Shown here in pieces: positions 1 to 6,313 of a stretch of DNA of 17,463 nt. The position numbers were made by a program, and so were the translations under genes. Within the stretch, counting starts at the first letter, position 1, and each line of letters begins with the position of its first letter. Origin of the DNA: Rhodoferax sp. (GTDB lineage Bacteria > Pseudomonadota > Gammaproteobacteria > Burkholderiales > Burkholderiaceae_C); NCBI GenBank assembly GCA_016463455.1, contig JAEMRG010000010.1:1-17463 (forward strand). The letters are read 5' to 3'. The notes below the pieces were generated by a model that worked only from the letters and a program-made list of their open reading frames with translations, was not told the DNA's origin and searched no databases.

Positions 1-332
1 CAAGTACTGTCTTTGGAAGGGCCCCATTCGGTGTGACTTACCGGTATGTCGCGTGCCGCCAAAGCTGCAGCATCCAAGGTCGTGTTGCGCGAGCCGGTAA
101 ACACCAGGTAGCGCAGGCGCGGCAGTTGCGCAATCGTCTGCGCGTCCAGCGGTATGCGATCGCGCAATAGCACCAACACATCGGCCTCTTGCATGGCCGA
201 CAACAAGGCCGCGCCTTGTAATGGCTGGTGATGCACGGTTACCCGGGCGGCCTGGTCGATGGCTTGCCAGTCGCCCAAGCGGCGCAGCGCTTGCTCGGCA
301 TCGCCCATCACCACGATATGTGCTTTGTTCAT
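1..332 (-). CDS. D-2-hydroxyacid dehydrogenase family protein, N-terminal part (cut by window edge)
   Basis: This is the first 110 codons of a gene that reads leftward out of the window, so the C-terminus is missing. The protein begins MNKAHIVVMGDAEQA. It shows the N-terminal substrate-binding half of the SerA-like D-isomer-specific 2-hydroxyacid dehydrogenases: a segment reading 'ADVLVLLRDRIPLDA' followed by 'LPRLRYLVFTGSRNTTLD' around residues 50-86. Members reduce 2-keto acids or oxidise 2-hydroxy acids with NAD(P)H in the cytoplasm. The NAD-binding Rossmann domain and catalytic Arg/Glu/His would lie beyond the edge and cannot be checked. Its ATG sits 16 bp after the stop of the MmgE/PrpD gene with only a weak GGGTG ribosome site, so it is probably the third gene of that operon. 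Exact substrate unknown. Confidence 0.8.
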   Translation of the reverse strand, partial: MNKAHIVVMGDAEQALRRLGDWQAIDQAARVTVHHQPLQGAALLSAMQEADVLVLLRDRIPLDAQTIAQLPRLRYLVFTGSRNTTLDAAALAARDIPVSHTEWGPSKDST

Positions 333-348
333 GGCAGTATTCACCCGC

Positions 349-1719
349 TCAAGAGCGTGCCAAGGCGACCAGTGCATGCACACCAGGCGCATCGCCCAAG
401 GCCCATGCGGCCTGGATCAAGTTCGCAGTTTGCGCTGTGCCAATCACTGCGTCGGACAGGCCATGGAATTTGGCCTCCAACTGCGTATCGGTCATCGGAT
501 TTTGCAAAGAGCCGATCGCATGCTCCACGCGCACATGGACGCGGCTTCCATCTTGCATGACTGCCGTGATGTCTGCTGCGGCTTCATCAATGCTGTCATC
601 GACCGTTGCGACCACTTTGCGGCGCAAGGCCACCATGTCCGCACGGTTGACCACGGCATCCGAAAACTCGTCCTCGCCCGCGCAGCCAAAGGTCAAGCCG
701 GCAGCGCAGCCGTGGTAAATACTGAACTTGGCTTGCAGGCCATCGGCCGGTTCTTTCTTGCCGCAAAGTTCCAGCACCAAGGAATGCACTTTGATTTCCA
801 AGGAAGTAATCTGCTCTGGGCGCACCCCCTGGGCGCGCAATTGCGCGCAGCCGTCTATGCCGGGGTGCACCACGATGCCGCAGGCAAAAGGCTTGAAGGT
901 ATTGAACGCAATTTCAAAGCGCTGACCCAGCTCGCCGGTGATCTCGGACCAGTCGTTTTTGGTGGAGATGGTTTGCATCATGCCGCGCGGTGCTTCCAGG
1001 GCGCGCGGGCTGGCAGTAAAGCCTTGCTGGGCGAGCAGAGCCGACATCAGTCCGGCTCGCGCCGCACCGCCCGGATGAAAGGGCTTGGTCATGCTGCCAA
1101 ATTGCTCGCGCATGCCAATGGGCTGCGACGCGGCAATGCCCAGGGCCATTTGGGTTTGGTCCACATCCAAGCCCAGCAAACGCGCACACGCCGCAGCAGC
1201 GCCCACCGTGCCGGTCGAACCGGTGATATGCCAGCCCCGGTCGTAGTGGTCCGGGTACATGGCGTTGCCAATGCGGCAGGACACATCAATGCCCAGCACC
1301 AAGGCGTCGATGAGCGCGCGCCCGCTGCTGCCCTGGTGTTCGGCCAAAGCCAGCAAGGCCGAGGCTACCGGGCCGGCCGGGTGGATGATGGTTTTGAGGT
1401 GGGTGTCGTCAAAGTCAAAGGTGTGCGAGCTGATGCCGTTGACCAAGGCGGCGCTGGCCATGTCCACTTTCTCGGTGCGCCCGAGCAGGCTGGCTTGGGG
1501 CGCGGGTTGCAGCATGTGCACTGCGGCCAGCGCCGCGTTGACCGACTCATGCTGCGCGGCACCGACAGCGCAGCCCAGCCAGTTGAGAAAAGTACGGTGC
1601 GCCGCATGGTCCACCGCATCGGACCAGCCGCGCGAAGGATGCTGGGCGACCCGTTCGGCGAGCAAACGGGTGACGGGGGGGGCATGGTGGTCAGCACTGA
1701 CCTGGGTATTGCGGGCCAT
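349..1719 (-). CDS. MmgE/PrpD family protein
   Basis: A 456-residue protein of the MmgE/PrpD superfamily, which includes 2-methylcitrate dehydratase (PrpD), cis-aconitate decarboxylase and iminodisuccinate epimerase; all act on small di- or tricarboxylates in the cytoplasm. Visible family features are the 'SSHTFDFDDTHL' segment near residues 98-108, the following 'HPAGPVASALLALAE' helix, and a 'MTKPFHPGGAARAG' segment in the middle of the protein. Length is normal for the family. The ATG at 1719 follows the Bug receptor stop by 42 bp, and a 2-hydroxyacid dehydrogenase follows downstream. A Bug receptor, MmgE/PrpD protein and hydroxyacid dehydrogenase together suggest catabolism of an unusual carboxylate. 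It is not obviously PrpD itself, since no prpB or prpC is adjacent. Family assignment is firm; substrate is not known. Confidence 0.92.
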   Translation of the reverse strand: MARNTQVSADHHAPPVTRLLAERVAQHPSRGWSDAVDHAAHRTFLNWLGCAVGAAQHESVNAALAAVHMLQPAPQASLLGRTEKVDMASAALVNGISSHTFDFDDTHLKTIIHPAGPVASALLALAEHQGSSGRALIDALVLGIDVSCRIGNAMYPDHYDRGWHITGSTGTVGAAAACARLLGLDVDQTQMALGIAASQPIGMREQFGSMTKPFHPGGAARAGLMSALLAQQGFTASPRALEAPRGMMQTISTKNDWSEITGELGQRFEIAFNTFKPFACGIVVHPGIDGCAQLRAQGVRPEQITSLEIKVHSLVLELCGKKEPADGLQAKFSIYHGCAAGLTFGCAGEDEFSDAVVNRADMVALRRKVVATVDDSIDEAAADITAVMQDGSRVHVRVEHAIGSLQNPMTDTQLEAKFHGLSDAVIGTAQTANLIQAAWALGDAPGVHALVALARS

Positions 1720-1761
1720 GGTTTACTTTCTATGCAATCAGAGGAGGCTTTAGCCGGGCAT

Positions 1762-2733
1762 TTAGCCTTCGAGCTGAATATTGCGCTCTTTGGCCAGTTG
1801 CGTCCAACGGGCGATATCGGCCTTGATAAATTTGCCGAAGGCTTCGGGCGTCATGGCACGCGGCTCGATGGCCTCAATCGAGAGCTTTTCGGCCATGTCC
1901 GGCGCTTGCAGGATGAGCGTCAAGCTTTCGCTCAAGGTTTTGAGTACATCGGCCGGCAGCCCGGCAGGGCCGACAACGCCATACCACTGCTGCGCGTCAA
2001 AGCCTTTAAAGCCAGACTCGTCTAGCGTGGGCGTGTCTTTAAGCAAGGCATGGCGGGTTTGGCCGGTAACGGCCAAGGGCCGCACCCGCCCTGAGCGGAT
2101 ATGGGGCATGGCAGCGGCAAGTCCAGGAAACATGGCCTGGGTTTGGCCGCCAATCAGGTCGGTAAAGGCGGGCGCCACACCGCGGTAGGGGATATGCACC
2201 ATGAAGGAGCCAATTTGCTGCTTGAACAACTCCATGGTCAGGTGCGTGAGTGAGCCCTGTCCAGCCGAGCCATAACTCAGGCGGCCCGGATTTTTTTTCA
2301 CATAGTCCAAAAATTCTTTGAGGTTCTTCACCGGCAAGGACGCATTGATCACCAGCACATTGGGCGTGCCGCCAATCATGCCCACCGGCGTGAAATCTTT
2401 AACCGCGTCATAGGGCAAGGTGCGTGTCGCCGGGCTGGTACCGTGGGTGGCGACATAGCCTTGGAGCAAGGTGTAGCCATCGGCTGGCGCGCGCATCGTG
2501 GCCTGGCAGGCCAGCACACCGCCGCCGCCGCCGATGTTTTCCACCACAAAACTTTGTTTCAGCACCCGGCCCCAGCGCTCGGTAACGGTACGGCCCACCA
2601 TATCGCTGCCGCCCCCAGCAGCCACCGGCACGATGTAGCGCAGTGTTTTGTTGGGAAAGCCGGGTTCGGCCCATGCCGGCCCGCCAGTCAAGGCCAGAGC
2701 ACCTGTGCTTTGCAAAAGAGTGCGTCGTTTCAT
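1762..2733 (-). CDS. Bug/TctC-family tripartite tricarboxylate transporter substrate-binding protein
   Basis: A 323-residue periplasmic solute-binding protein. It has a signal peptide 'MKRRTLLQSTGALALTGGPAWA', probably cleaved before EPGFPNK, with an Arg pair at residues 3-4. Then comes the family core: 'YIVPVAAGGGSDMVGR' (residues 33-48), 'VVENIGGGGG', 'PADGYTLL' and 'YGSAGQGSLTHL'. Bug proteins bind carboxylates or similar small anions. Many in Burkholderiales are orphans without adjacent TctA/TctB membrane subunits, as here. The ATG at 2733 has a strong GAAGGAAA ribosome site and starts the operon with the MmgE/PrpD and hydroxyacid dehydrogenase genes. An uninterrupted five-Gly run (GCC/GCG-rich DNA near 2519-2533) is present. 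Ligand cannot be told from sequence; the neighbours suggest a di- or hydroxy-carboxylate. Confidence 0.93.
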   Translation of the reverse strand: MKRRTLLQSTGALALTGGPAWAEPGFPNKTLRYIVPVAAGGGSDMVGRTVTERWGRVLKQSFVVENIGGGGGVLACQATMRAPADGYTLLQGYVATHGTSPATRTLPYDAVKDFTPVGMIGGTPNVLVINASLPVKNLKEFLDYVKKNPGRLSYGSAGQGSLTHLTMELFKQQIGSFMVHIPYRGVAPAFTDLIGGQTQAMFPGLAAAMPHIRSGRVRPLAVTGQTRHALLKDTPTLDESGFKGFDAQQWYGVVGPAGLPADVLKTLSESLTLILQAPDMAEKLSIEAIEPRAMTPEAFGKFIKADIARWTQLAKERNIQLEG

Positions 2734-2864
2734 CTAATATTTCCTTCAAGCGCTACCAACCGAGCCGTGGACGTTTTGCCTGCTGAGAGACTGACCGCAC
2801 AGTCCAGCGTGGCATTATCGGTGCTCGGATATCCCCTTTTTAGCGAACCCAAGTACTTTGCGTC

Positions 2865-3524
2865 ATGAGCGACCCCGCCACTTCCCATAGCGCCTTGCCT
2901 CATAACGAACAAGAACTGCTGCGCCGCGCCTATGGCCTGTCCAACGATACAGAGTCCCAGGCCCTGTACCGCGATTGGGCCAAAACCTACGACCGCACCA
3001 TGCTGGACGGCTTGCAGTACCAGTCTCCCAGCTTGGTAGCCGACCGGTTGGCCGCCTTGCTGCCCGAGCGGGCCAGCGCAATGCTGGACATAGGCTGTGG
3101 CACCGGCCTGGCCGGGCGCGCGCTGGCAGCGCGCGGCTTTAGCGTGATTGACGGCATCGATATTTCGCCCGAGATGATGGCTGTGGCGCAGGAGCAAGGC
3201 GGCTACCGCGCGCTGGTTTGCGCAGACCTGAACGCCCCCCTGCCATGGGCGGATGGCGCTTACCAAGGCGCTATCTGCTGCGGCACTTTCACCAGCGGCC
3301 ATGTGCGCGCCAACTGTCTGGATGAAATCGTGCGCATACTCGCCGCAAGTGCAGCTTTTGCCTTTACGGTCAAGCTCGAGGTTTGGGAAAGCTTTGGCTT
3401 TAAGGACAAGCTGGCGCAGTTGCAAGCTACCGGTGCACTGGCCATCTTGGCCTTGGACCCGGATTGCCTCTACGCCAATTCGCTCCAAGCCGATGGCATG
3501 TTTTGCAGCGTGCGGCGCCTGTGA
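2865..3524 (+). CDS. Class I SAM-dependent methyltransferase, METTL27-like
   Basis: A 219-residue cytoplasmic protein with a Rossmann-fold methyltransferase core. Motif I is 'LDIGCGTG' at residues 74-81, followed by 'GIDISPEMMAVA' with the acidic residue that normally holds the ribose of S-adenosylmethionine, and an 'ADLNAPLPWADGAY' segment. The N-terminal 'LYRDWAKTYDRTM' stretch and the 'CGTFTSGHV' motif resemble the small METTL27/WBSCR27 group; this likeness is from memory of the family. The methyl acceptor is unknown. The ATG at 2865 has no clear Shine-Dalgarno sequence. The gene is divergent from the Bug operon across 131 bp, and two small hairpins follow the stop. It stands alone rather than in an evident operon. 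Confidence 0.85.
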   Translation: MSDPATSHSALPHNEQELLRRAYGLSNDTESQALYRDWAKTYDRTMLDGLQYQSPSLVADRLAALLPERASAMLDIGCGTGLAGRALAARGFSVIDGIDISPEMMAVAQEQGGYRALVCADLNAPLPWADGAYQGAICCGTFTSGHVRANCLDEIVRILAASAAFAFTVKLEVWESFGFKDKLAQLQATGALAILALDPDCLYANSLQADGMFCSVRRL

Positions 3525-3640
3525 GACACCGGCACACAGGGCCAGCCATCGGTGTCCCTGGCAATCGCCAGGTGGCATTGCGCCTGCACCACCACAGCGC
3601 GTAGTCCAAGCTCTTGATTGCAAAGCAAATGGGGTTGCGC

Positions 3641-3654
3641 TTGATGTAGGTCAA
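3641..3654. promoter_or_regulatory. FNR/ANR/DNR-type binding site
   Basis: The 14-mer TTGATGTAGGTCAA has two half-sites, TTGAT and (on the other strand) TTGAC, separated by four bases. This is the spacing and sequence expected for FNR/CRP-family oxygen or nitric-oxide regulators (consensus TTGAT-N4-ATCAA), with one mismatch. Its centre at 3647.5 falls exactly 61.5 bp upstream of the start predicted from the TAAAAT box at 3697-3702, the classical class I activator position. The regulated gene would be the oxygenase-like gene at 3840. No experimental support is available here. Confidence 0.45.
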
Positions 3655-3696
3655 GTCCAAGCAATGGCGCAGGGCGGCCGCCCGCTACGATACGCC

Positions 3697-3702
3697 TAAA
3701 AT
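3697..3702 (+). promoter_or_regulatory. Candidate -10 element (TAAAAT) for the 3840 gene
   Basis: TAAAAT matches the sigma70 -10 consensus at five of six bases. There is no -35 match 16-18 bp upstream (that stretch is GC-rich), which fits an activator-dependent promoter served by the FNR-type box at 3641-3654. The predicted transcript would start near 3709. Confidence 0.3.
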
Positions 3703-3717
3703 CCGCTCGCTCTGGTC

Positions 3718-3843
3718 ATGGATATCACTGGGATGCATTCCATAGCAATCCCTCGGACACTGACAAGAAGCACCAGCAGGGGGAATCCAATAAGCACGCT
3801 CAAATTGCTGAGTCAACGTAATGCCGAGGTTTTTTTGACATGA
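3718..3843 (+). CDS. Possible 41-residue upstream small ORF (leader) overlapping the next start
   Basis: A short open frame begins with ATG at 3718 (MDITGMHSIAIPRTL...) and ends with TGA at 3841-3843, so its stop overlaps the ATG of the following gene in an ATGA arrangement typical of translational coupling. It would begin only about nine bases after the predicted transcript start. No Shine-Dalgarno sequence precedes it and I recognise no family; the Ser/Thr/Arg-rich composition could be chance. It is listed because of the exact ATGA overlap and not because the peptide itself is convincing. Confidence 0.2.
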   Translation: MDITGMHSIAIPRTLTRSTSRGNPISTLKLLSQRNAEVFLT

Positions 3844-4403
3844 TTCCTGTTCAGCCCTTTATGGCCCACGCCGACATACCGGTGTTTGTGGCGGACCTGT
3901 CGCCTTTGCAAGCGCATTTGCAATTGGCGCGCATGGCGATTGAAGAATTGCGCGAGTCGCACCCGCTCTCGCCCGCCTCCAACGTAAAAGCCACTTATAT
4001 GAGCCCTTGGCGCAGCCATTTGCTGACCGATAAATTCGGACCGCTGATGCAAGTGGTGCTGCAAGTGAGCAAAGAAGCCAGCAAATTGCTGTCCGCCGAT
4101 TTGGATGCGCTGAACATGGAAATGATTGTCAGCGAGTGCTGGGGCATCATCTACGAACAGGCCAGCTACACCATTCCGCACAACCACTTCCCCTCAGATT
4201 TCAGTTGCTCTATCTACCTGGAATCCCACGAAAACAGCGCGCCCATTGTGTTTGCAGGCAAATATCCGCTGCAAATCAAACCCAATATGTTGGTGATGTT
4301 CCCCGGCATCCTGACGCACGAGGTGCCTGCCACCGAAGGAAAACGCGTGGTGGTCGCCATGAATCTGCACAAGCACGCCACCTTCGCCAACGTGAAGGTC
4401 TGA
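3840..4403 (+). CDS. Putative 2OG-Fe(II) oxygenase-like protein
   Basis: A 187-residue soluble protein with the layout of the small putative 2-oxoglutarate/Fe(II) oxygenases (PF13759-like). It has an early 'SNVKATYMSPW' segment (residues 47-57), then 'WGIIYEQASYTIPHNHFPSDFSCSIYL' spanning about 101-127, then 'LVMFPGILTHEVPATEGKR' (151-169) and 'VAMNLH' near the end. Likely iron ligands are among His114/His116, Asp120 and His160, with Arg169 near the position that holds 2-oxoglutarate. The exact ligand set differs from a plain HxD...H pattern and is inferred. Such enzymes hydroxylate proteins or small molecules and need oxygen. The start has GAGGT about ten bases upstream. An FNR-type box upstream suggests oxygen-linked control. 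It is convergent with rpiA, and the substrate is unknown. Confidence 0.7.
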   Translation: MIPVQPFMAHADIPVFVADLSPLQAHLQLARMAIEELRESHPLSPASNVKATYMSPWRSHLLTDKFGPLMQVVLQVSKEASKLLSADLDALNMEMIVSECWGIIYEQASYTIPHNHFPSDFSCSIYLESHENSAPIVFAGKYPLQIKPNMLVMFPGILTHEVPATEGKRVVVAMNLHKHATFANVKV

Positions 4404-4425
4404 GGCCGCAAACGCGCCAGCGCGC

Positions 4426-5142
4426 TTAATCGAAACGCAGTGTTTGAACGCCCGCGTCGGTGCCCAGCAAACAAATGTGCGCCCGCTGAAAGGCAAATAC
4501 GCCCACCGTCACCACCCCGGGCCACTGGCTGATCTCGGCCTCAAAGGCTAAGGGGTCGCTGATCGACAAGCCCTGAACGTCTAACAGTAGCTGGCCGTTA
4601 TCCGTCACCAAGGGCTTATCCCCCGCCATGCGCATGGCGGCCCGGCCACCTAAGGCCGCAAACTGGCGCATGATGCGCGCGCTGGCCATGGGAATCACTT
4701 CCACCGGCAAGGGAAACTTGCCCAACACCGACACCTGTTTGGACGCATCGGCAATGCAGACAAAGCGGTCGGATTGTGCAGCCACAATTTTTTCACGCGT
4801 CAGCGCCGCGCCGCCGCCTTTGACCATATAGCCCTTGCCGTCAATCTCATCGGCGCCATCGATATATACCGCCAACCGCTCGACTTCATTGGCGTCGCGC
4901 ACCGCAATGCCCAGGGCGCGCAAGCGCTCGGTACTGGCCACCGAGCTGGAGACTGCGCCCGGTATTTCGTGGCGAACGCTGACTAGGGCGTCGATAAATT
5001 TATTCACCGTGGAGCCGGTGCCCACACCCACCCATTGCCCGCGTACCACATAGTCCAAGGCGGCCCGCCCAACCAAGGTTTTGAGTTCATCCTGCGTCAA
5101 GGCGCCGGGGCTGGGGACTGCGGGTAATGGGGGAGTGGACAT
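4426..5142 (-). CDS. rpiA: Ribose-5-phosphate isomerase A
   Basis: A 238-residue cytoplasmic enzyme that interconverts ribose 5-phosphate and ribulose 5-phosphate in the non-oxidative pentose phosphate pathway. All family motifs are visible: 'GTGSTVNKFID' (residues 41-51), 'SSVAST' (66-71), 'DGADEID' (95-101), 'KGGGAALTREKI' (108-119, containing the catalytic glutamate) and 'LPVEVIPMA'. A longer frame opens with TTG at 5160, but the ATG at 5142 has AAGG five bases upstream and gives a normal N-terminus, so I chose it. The gene is divergent from pyrD with 56 bp between the starts, so the two promoters must overlap or lie very close. No defect seen. Confidence 0.97.
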   Translation of the reverse strand: MSTPPLPAVPSPGALTQDELKTLVGRAALDYVVRGQWVGVGTGSTVNKFIDALVSVRHEIPGAVSSSVASTERLRALGIAVRDANEVERLAVYIDGADEIDGKGYMVKGGGAALTREKIVAAQSDRFVCIADASKQVSVLGKFPLPVEVIPMASARIMRQFAALGGRAAMRMAGDKPLVTDNGQLLLDVQGLSISDPLAFEAEISQWPGVVTVGVFAFQRAHICLLGTDAGVQTLRFD

Positions 5143-5198
5143 AGAAACCTTGGGGGACAATGCGGACTTGTGAAATAGAAATCAACAGGAATTATCCG

Positions 5199-6278
5199 AT
5201 GTCTCTGGTGCCCTACGGCTTGGTACGCCCCTTTTTATTTGGCATGGACGCCGAGGCCGCGCACGACTTCACCCTGCAAGCCCTAGCCCGCACCCAGGGC
5301 ACGCCGCTGCAACTAGCCTACGCCCAGACCCAGGTGGCAGACCCGGTCACTATCGCAGGGCTGCGCTTTCCCAACCGTGTGGGCCTGGCGGCGGGCCTGG
5401 ATAAAAACGCCCGCTGCATCGACGCGCTGGGTGCCATGGGCTTTGGCTTTGTCGAGGTGGGCACGGTCACCCCCCTGGCGCAAAGCGGCAACCCCAAACC
5501 GCGTATGTTCCGCTTATCTAAGGCCCAGGCGCTGATCAACCGCATGGGATTTAATAACGGGGGCCTGGCGGCCTTTGTGGCCAATGTGCAGGCCTCGCAG
5601 CTACGCCGCGCCCGCCACCCCGGACTGTTGCTCGGGCTCAATATCGGCAAAAACGCAGCCACGCCCATAGAACGCGCCACCGATGATTACCTGACTTGCC
5701 TGGACGGCGTGTATGGGCATGCGGACTATGTGACCGTCAACATCTCCAGCCCGAACACTAAGAATCTGCGCGACCTGCAAAGCGATGCGGCGCTCGATGC
5801 CCTGCTTTCGGCTATCGCCCAGCGGCGCGAAGAGCTAGCACGGCACCATGCGGTGATGGACGCTGTGGGTGCAAACACCCCCAAGCGCATACCCATCTTC
5901 CTGAAAATTGCACCGGATTTGGAGCCAGAGCAAATCAGCGTGATCGCTGCCACGCTATTGCGCCACGGCATAGACGGTGTGATTGCCACCAACACGACGC
6001 TCAGCCGCGAGGCAGTGCGCGGCCTGCCGCATGGAGATGAAGCCGGCGGCTTATCTGGCGCGCCGGTACGCGAGGCCAGCAATGCCATCATCCGCCAATT
6101 GCGCGCCGCGCTGGGGCCGCACTATCCCATCATCGGTGTGGGCGGCATCCTCTGCGCGCAAGACGCCTTAGACAAACGCCAGGCCGGTGCAGACCTGGTG
6201 CAAATTTACACCGGCCTGATTTACCAAGGCCCGGCACTGGTGAAAGACGTGGCGCTGGCCTTGGCCAGAGCATGCTAG
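5199..6278 (+). CDS. pyrD: Dihydroorotate dehydrogenase (quinone), class 2
   Basis: A 359-residue membrane-associated flavoenzyme that oxidises dihydroorotate to orotate with quinone as acceptor, the fourth step of pyrimidine synthesis. The N-terminal extension 'LVRPFLFGMDAEAAHDFTL' (residues 8-26) is the membrane-docking region that separates class 2 from class 1 enzymes. FMN and substrate motifs follow: 'VGLAAGLDKN' (61-70), 'INRMGFNN' (113-120), 'NISSPNT' (181-187, holding the catalytic serine) and 'IGVGGI' near the C-terminus. A longer frame starts at an ATG at 5160, but ATG 5199 has AGGA eight bases upstream and aligns with family starts. The gene is convergent with the DUF3443 gene across 35 bp. 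Confidence 0.97.
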   Translation: MSLVPYGLVRPFLFGMDAEAAHDFTLQALARTQGTPLQLAYAQTQVADPVTIAGLRFPNRVGLAAGLDKNARCIDALGAMGFGFVEVGTVTPLAQSGNPKPRMFRLSKAQALINRMGFNNGGLAAFVANVQASQLRRARHPGLLLGLNIGKNAATPIERATDDYLTCLDGVYGHADYVTVNISSPNTKNLRDLQSDAALDALLSAIAQRREELARHHAVMDAVGANTPKRIPIFLKIAPDLEPEQISVIAATLLRHGIDGVIATNTTLSREAVRGLPHGDEAGGLSGAPVREASNAIIRQLRAALGPHYPIIGVGGILCAQDALDKRQAGADLVQIYTGLIYQGPALVKDVALALARAC

Positions 6279-6287
6279 GCGCTTAGC

Positions 6288-6301
6288 ACTTTGCGCAAAG
6301 T
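6288..6301. other. Perfect 14-bp palindrome between convergent genes
   Basis: ACTTTGCGCAAAGT lies in the 35-bp gap between the stops of pyrD and the DUF3443 gene, with partly pairing flanks (GCTT on the left, AAGGC on the right). It could act as a short bidirectional terminator hairpin. The stem is only five pairs around a GCGC loop and there is no proper T-run on either side, so the role is uncertain. Confidence 0.25.
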
Positions 6302-6313
6302 AAGGCGGTGGCT

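Larger units (their letters stand above)
3525..3839. other. 315-bp intergenic region with hairpins, an FNR-type box and a possible promoter
   Basis: No convincing annotated-size gene lies here. From left to right it holds: an inverted repeat GACACCG/CGGTGTC (3525-3531 with 3550-3556) directly after the methyltransferase stop; a tight hairpin CCTGGC-AATC-GCCAGG (3557-3572); a dyad TTGATGTAGGTCAA (3641-3654); a perfect 12-bp palindrome GGGCGGCCGCCC (3672-3683); a TAAAAT box (3697-3702); and a 41-codon open frame whose stop overlaps the next gene's start. GCCAG occurs at 3541-3545 and 3567-3571 on either side of CTGGC (3558-3562), so alternative pairings are possible. Neither hairpin is followed by a T-run, so an intrinsic terminator is not clear. 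Confidence 0.6.

Noticed and set aside
259..2025. A 588-codon open frame on the plus strand, opposite the MmgE/PrpD and Bug genes
   Set aside because: It runs antisense across two genes with firm family matches, its product is rich in His/Arg/Gln/Gly with no domain I recognise, and such long antisense frames are common in GC-rich coding DNA.
3525..3572. Two hairpins after the methyltransferase stop considered as an intrinsic terminator
   Set aside because: No T-run follows either stem, so they are described as hairpins only.
3427..3660. 77-codon minus-strand frame over the methyltransferase end and the intergenic region
   Set aside because: It starts with TTG, has no ribosome site or family match, and overlaps the methyltransferase 3' end and the FNR-type box.
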